Assembly: GCF_001611275.1 (NCBI RefSeq)
Contig: NZ_CP015080.1
Coordinates: 434,001 to 498,000, forward strand
Length of the DNA: 64,000 nt
From: Desulfuromonas sp. DDH964
GTDB lineage: Bacteria; Desulfobacterota; Desulfuromonadia; Desulfuromonadales; DDH964
Direction of reading: 5' to 3'
Every line of letters begins with the position of its first letter. Position 1 is the stretch's first letter. A program made the position numbers and the translations under genes. The notes below the pieces were generated by a model, which searched no databases, was not told the origin of the DNA, and saw nothing but the letters and a program-made list of their open reading frames with translations. Positions 58,401 through 64,000 of the stretch are shown one piece after another.

Positions 58401-58999
58401 AAGAGATCGCCCGCCTCGTCTTTGCCCTGACCCTGATCGCGGTCGGCGCCGCCCTGATCCTCTCGCTGGTCGAAAGGGTGACCCGGGAGCCGATCGCCGA
58501 GCAGCGGCGGCTGGAGATGCTCAAGGCCCTCACCGCGGTGCTGCCGCCGATCGACAACCAGCCCGATAGCGACAGCGTCAGCCTGGTTGCCGGCAGCGAC
58601 CGCAAGGGGCGGCCGCTGCAGCGGACCTTCTACCGCGGCCGCAAGGAGGGGGAGCTGGCCGGGGTCGCCTTCAAGGTCGTCGCCCCCGACGGCTACAGCG
58701 GCAACATCGAGATCATGGTCGGGGTCGATGCGGCTGGCGCCGTGACCGGGGTGGAGATTCTTTCCCATGCCGAGACCCCGGGGCTGGGGAGCAAGATCGC
58801 CGAGCCCTGGTTCAAGGATCAGTTCCGCGGCAAGACTTTGCAGAACGCCGACTGGCGCGTGAAGAAGGACGGCGGCGGTTTTGACCAGATCACCGGCGCC
58901 ACTATCTCGCCGCGGGCGGTGGTCAACGCCCTTAAGGGGGGGCTGGAGTTCTTTGCCGGCCATCGCGCCGAGATTCTCGCCGGGGAGGCCAGGCCATGA
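58397..58999 (+). CDS. rnfG: Rnf complex subunit G
   Basis: A 200-residue protein with an N-terminal membrane helix (RLVFALTLIAVGAALILSLV) and a periplasmic FMN-binding domain. The covalent FMN threonine is in QITGATISPRAVVNAL, and GAVTGVEILSHAETPGLGSK is conserved. Start and stop overlap its neighbours as ATGA on both sides, so translation is coupled. Confidence 0.94.
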   Translation: MKEIARLVFALTLIAVGAALILSLVERVTREPIAEQRRLEMLKALTAVLPPIDNQPDSDSVSLVAGSDRKGRPLQRTFYRGRKEGELAGVAFKVVAPDGYSGNIEIMVGVDAAGAVTGVEILSHAETPGLGSKIAEPWFKDQFRGKTLQNADWRVKKDGGGFDQITGATISPRAVVNALKGGLEFFAGHRAEILAGEARP

Positions 59000-59589
59000 A
59001 CCTGCTGCAGGAATTTACCAAGGGGTTGTGGCGTGAAAACGCCGTCTTCCGGCTGGTGCTGGGGATGTGCCCGACGCTGGCGGTGACCACCAGCGCCGAG
59101 AACGGGCTCGGTATGGGCCTGGCGACCACCTTCGTGCTGGTCTGCTCGAACCTGGCGATCTCCGCCCTGCGCAAGCTGATCCCCGCCCAGGTCCGGATTC
59201 CAGCCTACATTGTCGTCATCGCTTCCTTTGTCACCGTGGTCCAGCTTGGCATGGAGGCCTTCGTCTACGACCTCTACAAGGCGCTTGGCATCTTCATCCC
59301 GCTGATCGTCGTCAACTGCCTGATCCTCGGCCGCGCCGAAGCTTTCGCCGGCAAGAAGCCGCTGCTGCCGTCGCTGGCCGACGGTCTCGGCATGGGGCTC
59401 GGCTTTACCCTCGCCCTCTTCGTCCTCGGCGCGGTACGGGAGCTCTTCGGCTCCGGCAGTTTGCTCGGTGTCAGCCTGTTCGGCGCCGCCTATCCCCCCT
59501 TCCTCCTCCTCATCCTCCCCCCCGGCGCCTTTATCGCCCTCGGCATCCTGCTTGCCCTGATGAACCGGTTCGATTCCCGCCGGGGTTGA
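58996..59589 (+). CDS. rnfE: Rnf complex membrane subunit E
   Basis: A 197-residue six-helix protein, homologous to NqrD/RsxE. ENAVFRLVLGMCPTLAVTTS at the start and LGIFIPLIVVNCLILGRAEA with the cluster cysteines in GMCPT and VNCLI. It pairs with RnfA in the membrane. It is the last gene of the operon and is followed by the third repeat copy. Confidence 0.94.
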   Translation: MNLLQEFTKGLWRENAVFRLVLGMCPTLAVTTSAENGLGMGLATTFVLVCSNLAISALRKLIPAQVRIPAYIVVIASFVTVVQLGMEAFVYDLYKALGIFIPLIVVNCLILGRAEAFAGKKPLLPSLADGLGMGLGFTLALFVLGAVRELFGSGSLLGVSLFGAAYPPFLLLILPPGAFIALGILLALMNRFDSRRG

Positions 59590-59600
59590 AGCGATTCTGC

Positions 59601-59734
59601 AACGCGTGATTGTTAATCTCAGGTGGGTCGAATTCCCCGAAGCTTGCTTCGATGAAAGCGATCAATCTAAACTTTTGATACCCCGTAGCTTGCTGCGGGG
59701 AGATTCATTAAAAGTCCATTAACAATCACGCGTT
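59601..59734. repeat. 17-bp perfect inverted repeat surrounding repeat copy 3
   Basis: AACGCGTGATTGTTAAT (59601-59617) and ATTAACAATCACGCGTT (59718-59734) are exact reverse complements. Without the 95-bp element the arms would be about 10 bases apart and form a long hairpin just after rnfE, possibly its original terminator. Confidence 0.85.
59615..59709 (+). repeat. 95-bp two-hairpin dispersed repeat, copy 3
   Basis: Identical to the copies at 11580 and 55080. It sits in the loop of the 17-bp inverted repeat, sharing AAT with its left arm. Confidence 0.92.
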
Positions 59735-59854
59735 TCCGCCGCGGCCGAGGTCGCGGTGCAAGCGCACCCGAGAGGCGGTCACCGACCCGGTTTGACCGGG
59801 TTAAAAACTGCCGCAAAGCCCCATTTAAACGGGCGTTCTTACTCGAAAAACTGC

Positions 59855-59870
59855 ATACAGTATACTGTAT
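59855..59870. promoter_or_regulatory. Perfect 16-bp palindrome ATACAGTATACTGTAT before nuo
   Basis: ATACAGTA and TACTGTAT are exact reverse complements. The site ends 8 bases before the -35 box of the nuo promoter, a position that suits an activator or a repressor. The core matches sites at 8739 and 10102 in the atp operon. Confidence 0.6.
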
Positions 59871-59878
59871 TTTTTCCC

Positions 59879-59907
59879 TTGACAAAGGGTTTAATTTATC
59901 CTAACTT
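59879..59907 (+). promoter_or_regulatory. Promoter of the nuo operon
   Basis: TTGACA (59879-59884) and TAACTT (59902-59907) are separated by 17 bases, about 87 bases before the nuoA ATG. Confidence 0.6.
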
Positions 59908-59993
59908 GCACACGGCCGTGCCCCGTAAACGGAATCCGGTGGTGCGTCCTTTTTCTCTGTCCAAAATCATCCTTTTCGGGAGGAGTTGTTTCC

Positions 59994-60350
59994 ATGCTAG
60001 AGAGTTATCTGCCGATACTCGTCCTCGTCGCCATTGCCTTTGCCTTTGCTGTCGGCTCGGTGGTCCTGTCCCGGCTGATCGGCCAGAAGAAGCCTTCGGC
60101 CATCAAGCTCGCCCCCTACGAGTGCGGCATGCCGCTCTTCGGTACGGCCCGGGAGCGCTTCTCGGTCAAGTTCTACATCATCGCCATGCTCTTCATCGTC
60201 TTCGACATCGAGGCGGTCTTCCTCTATCCCTGGGCGGTCATGTTCAAGCGCCTGGGGATGTTTGGTTTCGTTGAGATGGGCGTCTTTATTCTGATCCTTC
60301 TTGTCGGTTACGTCTATGTCTGGAAAAAAGGAGCGCTGGAATGGGAGTAG
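59994..60350 (+). CDS. nuoA: NADH-quinone oxidoreductase subunit A
   Basis: A 118-residue three-helix membrane subunit of complex I. The conserved loop is [20 protein letters not shown], followed by [29 protein letters not shown] ribosome site precedes the ATG. Its last bases overlap nuoB by 10. Confidence 0.96.
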   Translation: MLESYLPILVLVAIAFAFAVGSVVLSRLIGQKKPSAIKLAPYECGMPLFGTARERFSVKFYIIAMLFIVFDIEAVFLYPWAVMFKRLGMFGFVEMGVFILILLVGYVYVWKKGALEWE

Positions 60351-60850
60351 AAGAAACCCTCGGCAATAATGTCATCACCACTTCGCTGGACAAGCTGGTC
60401 AACTGGTCCCGCGCCAAGTCGCTGTGGCCGATGACGTTCGGTCTCGCCTGCTGCGCCATCGAGATGATGGCCGCCGGCGCCGCCCGTTTCGACCTCGACC
60501 GTCTCGGCATCCTCTTCCGTGCCTCGCCCCGGCAGTCGGACTGCATCATCATTGCCGGCACCGTCACCAAGAAGATGCTGCCGGTCATCAAGGTCGTTTA
60601 CGAGCAGATGCCGGAACCGAAATATGTCATCGCCATGGGCGCCTGTGCCTGCTCCGGCGGTATTTTCGATACCTACAGCACCGTTCAGGGGATCGACGAG
60701 GCGTTGCCGGTCGATGTCTACATTCCCGGCTGCCCGCCCCGTCCCGAAGGCCTCATCTACGGTATCGGCAAGCTGCAGGAGAAGATCATGAAGGAGCGTA
60801 ACTCCTTCGGCGCGGTGATCGGTATCGGCGAGCGCATCAACGGGGTCTGA
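60341..60850 (+). CDS. nuoB: NADH-quinone oxidoreductase subunit B
   Basis: A 169-residue subunit carrying cluster N2. Ligands are in [20 protein letters not shown] (tandem cysteines), [20 protein letters not shown] and [16 protein letters not shown], with [13 protein letters not shown] between. It passes electrons to quinone at the junction with NuoD. It overlaps nuoA, so translation is coupled. Confidence 0.97.
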   Translation: MGVEETLGNNVITTSLDKLVNWSRAKSLWPMTFGLACCAIEMMAAGAARFDLDRLGILFRASPRQSDCIIIAGTVTKKMLPVIKVVYEQMPEPKYVIAMGACACSGGIFDTYSTVQGIDEALPVDVYIPGCPPRPEGLIYGIGKLQEKIMKERNSFGAVIGIGERINGV

Positions 60851-60892
60851 TCCAGGTAACGATTCCACGAACAGAGATAGGGATTGAAGAAT

Positions 60893-61375
60893 ATGAGCGA
60901 ACATGCAGCGGTAGCGAAGCTGAAGGAGCGATTCGCCGGGGCGGTCCTCGAGGTTGCCGAATTTCGCGGCGAGACGACGGTGACGGTGAAGAAGGAAGAG
61001 ATCGTCGCCATTGCCTCCTTCCTCAAGCAGGACCTCGGATACAATTTCCTCTGCGACCTGTGCGGCGTCGACTACCTCGGCCAGACGCCCCGGTTCATGG
61101 TGGTCTACAACCTTTACAACATCAGCAGCAAGGACCGCCTCCGGGTCAAGGTTCCGGTCGCTGAGAACGATGCCGAGGTCGAGACGGTCAGCGGCGTCTG
61201 GGCGACCGCCAACTGGCATGAGCGCGAGTGCTGGGACCTGATGGGGATTTCCTTTGCCAACCACCCCGACCTGCGCCGCATCCTGATGCCGGCCGACTGG
61301 GTCGGGCACCCGTTGCGCAAGGACTACCCGTTGCAGGGACCCGACCGCGCTCCCTACCAGGGCCGCCTTTCCTAA
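60893..61375 (+). CDS. nuoC: NADH-quinone oxidoreductase subunit C (30 kDa)
   Basis: A 160-residue peripheral subunit. FLCDLCGVDYLGQTPRFMVV, and the family end motif WHERECWDLMGISFANHPDL with RRILMPADWVGHPLRKDYPL. It is separate from nuoD, not fused as in E. coli. The ATG is chosen over a TTG 9 bases upstream. Confidence 0.96.
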   Translation: MSEHAAVAKLKERFAGAVLEVAEFRGETTVTVKKEEIVAIASFLKQDLGYNFLCDLCGVDYLGQTPRFMVVYNLYNISSKDRLRVKVPVAENDAEVETVSGVWATANWHERECWDLMGISFANHPDLRRILMPADWVGHPLRKDYPLQGPDRAPYQGRLS

Positions 61376-61411
61376 TCATCCGGCATGTTCACCCTTCGCT
61401 AGACGAGGTTA

Positions 61412-62593
61412 ATGATGGCAACGACCGAAATCATGACCATAAACATGGGGCCGCAGCACCCCTCGACCCACGGGGTTCTGCAGCTGATTCTCGAGCTCGA
61501 CGGCGAGATCGTCAAGAAGGCGACCCCGCATATCGGCTTTCTGCACCGGGGCGTCGAGAAGCTCTCCGAGCATCGCACCTATCACCAGGTCATCCCGCTG
61601 ACCGACCGTCTCGACTACCTGGCGCCGATGAGCAACAACCTCGGTTACGTGCTGGCGGTGGAGAAGCTCCTCGGTATCACCGACCTGATCCCCGACCGCG
61701 CCAACCGCGTGCGCGTCATCCTCGCCGAGCTGACCCGTATCAAGAGCCACCTGGTCTGGCTGGCGACCCACGCCCTCGACATCGGCGCGATGACCGTCTT
61801 CCTCTACTGTTTCCGCGAGCGTGAGGCGATCATCGACATCTACGAAAAGATTTCCGGTGCCCGCATGACCTCCAACTACTTCCGCGTCGGCGGCCTTTCG
61901 GCCGACCTGCCGGCGGGGATCGAGCAGGAGATCCGCAGCTTCGTCGCCGCCATGCCCGGCCTGGTCGACACCTACGAAGGGCTGCTCACCGGCAACAGGA
62001 TCTGGCAGAAGCGTACCATCGGAGTCGGCAAGATCAGCGCTGAGGATGCCATCGACATCGGCCTCTCCGGGCCGGCCCTGCGTGGTTCCGGGGTTGACTG
62101 GGACCTGCGCCGCGACAATCCCTACTGCGGCTACGAAGAGTATGACTTCAATGTCCCGGTGCGCACCGAGGGGGATACCTTCGCCCGCTACAAGGCGCGC
62201 CTCGACGAGATGCGCGAATCCTGCAAGATCGTCAACCAGGCCCTCGACAAGCTGCAGCCCGGGCCGGTCCTGGCCGACGCCCCGAAGGTCTGCCTGCCGC
62301 CGAAGAAGGACGTCGTCAACACCATCGAGGGGCTGATCCACCACTTCAAGATCATTACCGAAGGGTTCAAGGCCGAAGTAGGGGAAGTCTACCAGGGGAT
62401 CGAGGCGCCCAAGGGGGAGCTCGGCTACTACCTGATCTCCGACGGCGGCAACCATCCGTACCGGATGAAGATCCGGCCGCCCTCCTTCGTCAACCTGCAG
62501 GCCCTGCCGCAGATGGTCGAAGGTTCTCTGCTGGCCGACGTCATCGCCACCATCGGGACCCTGGATATCGTTCTCGGTGAAATCGACCGCTAA
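61412..62593 (+). CDS. nuoD: NADH-quinone oxidoreductase subunit D (49 kDa)
   Basis: A 393-residue subunit forming the quinone cavity. NMGPQHPSTHGVLQLILELD, HIGFLHRGVEKLSEHRTYHQ, DRLDYLAPMSNNLGYVLAVE and the C-terminal KIRPPSFVNLQALPQMVEGS and ATIGTLDIVLGEIDR are all present. Two adjacent ATG codons (61412 and 61415) are possible starts behind CGAGG. Confidence 0.97.
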   Translation: MMATTEIMTINMGPQHPSTHGVLQLILELDGEIVKKATPHIGFLHRGVEKLSEHRTYHQVIPLTDRLDYLAPMSNNLGYVLAVEKLLGITDLIPDRANRVRVILAELTRIKSHLVWLATHALDIGAMTVFLYCFREREAIIDIYEKISGARMTSNYFRVGGLSADLPAGIEQEIRSFVAAMPGLVDTYEGLLTGNRIWQKRTIGVGKISAEDAIDIGLSGPALRGSGVDWDLRRDNPYCGYEEYDFNVPVRTEGDTFARYKARLDEMRESCKIVNQALDKLQPGPVLADAPKVCLPPKKDVVNTIEGLIHHFKIITEGFKAEVGEVYQGIEAPKGELGYYLISDGGNHPYRMKIRPPSFVNLQALPQMVEGSLLADVIATIGTLDIVLGEIDR

Positions 62594-62620
62594 CCCGCTC
62601 TTCGGCGCGCGAGGGAGACC

Positions 62621-63118
62621 ATGAGCAACGCAGCGGAACAAGTAGAGCAAGAGGAAATCGACCTGACCGGTGCCAACCAGGTCATCGATAAATATCTCGA
62701 CATGCACGGGGCGCTGATGCCGGTGCTCCAGGAGATCCAGGAGGTTTACGGCTATGTGCCCGAGCCCTGCGTCCACCTGGTGGCCGAGCGGCTCAACGTC
62801 TATTCCAGCCAGATCTACGGCGTCCTAACCTTCTACGCCCAGTTCCACCTCGAGCCGCGCGGCAAGTACATCGTCCGCGTCTGCATGGGGACCGCCTGCC
62901 ACGTCAAGGGGGCCGGCCGTATCGGCGACACCCTCAAGGACCGGCTCGGCGTCGGCCATGCCGAAACCACCGAGGATCTCAAGTTCACCGCGGAATACGT
63001 CGCCTGTATCGGCGCCTGCGGCATGGCTCCGGTCATCATGGTCAATGATGCCACCTACGGCAGCATGACCGTGAACAAGATGAACGAGGTCATCGACAAA
63101 TACGTGAAGATGGACTGA
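62621..63118 (+). CDS. nuoE: NADH-quinone oxidoreductase subunit E (24 kDa)
   Basis: A 165-residue 2Fe-2S thioredoxin-like subunit of the NADH module. Ligands are in RVCMGTACHVKGAG and AEYVACIGACGMAPVIMVND. The N-terminal helices (LMPVLQEIQEVYGYVPEPCV) fit the family. It precedes nuoF. Confidence 0.95.
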   Translation: MSNAAEQVEQEEIDLTGANQVIDKYLDMHGALMPVLQEIQEVYGYVPEPCVHLVAERLNVYSSQIYGVLTFYAQFHLEPRGKYIVRVCMGTACHVKGAGRIGDTLKDRLGVGHAETTEDLKFTAEYVACIGACGMAPVIMVNDATYGSMTVNKMNEVIDKYVKMD

Positions 63119-63159
63119 AGCAACGCTTTCAACCCGATACCCTGATCGAGGATATACAG

Positions 63160-64000
63160 ATGGCGGAAACAGCGGAAATGATCGAGGTTCTCATCTGCAC
63201 CGGTACCGGCGGCATCGCCTCGGGCTCGCTGGTCGTGGCGGACGCCTTCCAGGCCGAGTTCGATAAACACGGCGTCGAAGCGAAAATCGGCAAGCGCTGT
63301 TCAATCAAGAAGACCGGCTGCCGCGGCCTCTGCGCCAACGACGTGCTGGTCGATATCGTGATGCCGGGACAGGCGGCTGTTACCTACGACTTCGTCACCG
63401 CCGAACTGGTGCCGCAGATCGTCGAGGAACATATTCTCGGCAACGAGGCGGTCGCCAAGAAGGTCGCCGGCGCCTATTATGAGAAGTTTCTGGAAAAACA
63501 GCAGCGCATCATCTTCTCCCGCTGCGGCACCATCGACGCGGAGAGCATCGACGAGTTCATCGCCCACAAGGGGTTCACCGGGATCAAGAAAGCGGTGACC
63601 ATGACCCAGGATCAGGTCATCGAGGAAGTGAAGAAGTCGGGCCTGCGCGGACGTGGGGGCGGGGGCTTCCCGACCGGCGTCAAGTGGTCCTTCTGCAAGG
63701 CGACCCCGGGGACCGAGAAGTACCTGATCTGCAACGCCGACGAAGGGGACCCGGGTGCCTTCATGGACCGTTCGGTCCTCGAAGGCGACCCCTACGGCCT
63801 GATCGAGGGGATGATGATCGGCGCCTACGCCATCGGCTGTACCTTCGGTTACGTCTACTGCCGTGCCGAGTATCCGCTCGCCATCAAGCGCCTGCAGAAG
63901 GCGATCGATACCTGTTACGAAAAGGGGATCCTCGGCAAGAATTGCATGGGGCTCGGTTTCGACTTCGACATGCGCATCAAGGCCGGCGCCGGCGCCTTCG
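63160..64000 (+). CDS. nuoF: NADH-quinone oxidoreductase subunit F, cut by the window edge
   Basis: 280 codons are visible. The protein begins with an extra thioredoxin-like 2Fe-2S domain (LICTGTGGIASGSLVVADAF, CSIKKTGCRGLCANDVLVDI), as in NuoF/HydB-like proteins of anaerobes. The FMN/NADH domain follows: GLRGRGGGGFPTGVKWSFCK and YLICNADEGDPGAFMDRSVL, then EGMMIGAYAIGCTFGYVYCR. The longer form is common in deltaproteobacterial complex I. The 4Fe-4S end is outside the window. Confidence 0.94.
   Translation, partial: MAETAEMIEVLICTGTGGIASGSLVVADAFQAEFDKHGVEAKIGKRCSIKKTGCRGLCANDVLVDIVMPGQAAVTYDFVTAELVPQIVEEHILGNEAVAKKVAGAYYEKFLEKQQRIIFSRCGTIDAESIDEFIAHKGFTGIKKAVTMTQDQVIEEVKKSGLRGRGGGGFPTGVKWSFCKATPGTEKYLICNADEGDPGAFMDRSVLEGDPYGLIEGMMIGAYAIGCTFGYVYCRAEYPLAIKRLQKAIDTCYEKGILGKNCMGLGFDFDMRIKAGAGAF

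Overview
The window looks like a chromosome segment of a GC-rich, anaerobic, electron-transferring deltaproteobacterium of the Desulfuromonadales (Geobacter/Desulfuromonas type). The evidence is a CbcL-type nine-heme c / di-heme b quinol oxidoreductase, two further multiheme inner-membrane cytochromes, an ATP synthase a/c operon separate from the F1 genes, Rnf and complex I operons, and a complete beta-oxidation plus ETF system. No rRNA, tRNA or CRISPR array was seen.

Layout. 1-8240: respiratory cytochromes, namely a minus-strand tetraheme cytochrome / Tat ferredoxin / NrfD module, a large plus-strand membrane protein, two paralogous 47- and 51-residue membrane peptides, an octaheme NapC-like cytochrome, and cbcL with a small partner. 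8436-10093: atpZ-atpI-atpB-atpE (minus). 10166-24616: housekeeping and stress genes (trmJ, a cyclase broken by a repeat, yaeQ, a four-S1-domain protein, an RND efflux pair followed by a REC-PilZ protein, csp, a ferritin-like protein, a crotonase, a two-component system, msrB, hemL). 25044-36442: an eight-gene fatty-acid degradation operon. 36525-36935: a MerR regulator. 37172-41241: etfD-etfB-etfA-SCP2, which hands beta-oxidation electrons to the membrane quinone pool. 41493-54341: an accessory island of nested insertion sequences and the remains of a type I restriction system that also carries a RhuM-Fic protein and an AbiE-type toxin-antitoxin pair. 54480-59589: rnfABCDGE. 59994-64000: nuoABCDEF (nuoF cut by the window edge).

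How the genes work together. Fatty acids would be activated by the acyl-CoA synthetase, oxidised by the acyl-CoA dehydrogenase, the fused hydratase/hydroxyacyl-CoA dehydrogenase and the thiolase, with electrons going through EtfAB and EtfD to menaquinone and through NADH to Nuo. Rnf links ferredoxin and NADH to ion motive force. CbcL and the NrfD and NapC-like modules take menaquinol electrons outward to periplasmic cytochromes, and ATP synthase uses the gradient. The MerR gene and both fatty-acid operons carry copies of one CCTTwACGT-type operator, two of them lying on the promoters, so a single regulon is likely.

Most notable observations. (1) Two inverted IS1111-type IS110 elements with the same transposase differ mainly in one short block of the long 3' non-coding region, as expected for a guide (bridge/seek) RNA; one block matches its own insertion junction over 7 bases. 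(2) The island can be resolved as IS256 interrupted by IS110, itself interrupted by IS21 with a 6-bp duplication. (3) A 95-bp two-hairpin repeat occurs in three identical copies, one breaking a gene, one inside the rnf operon and one inside a 17-bp inverted repeat, plus one diverged copy. (4) A shared MerR operator, and a separate ATACAGTAT-type palindrome near both the atp and nuo operons.
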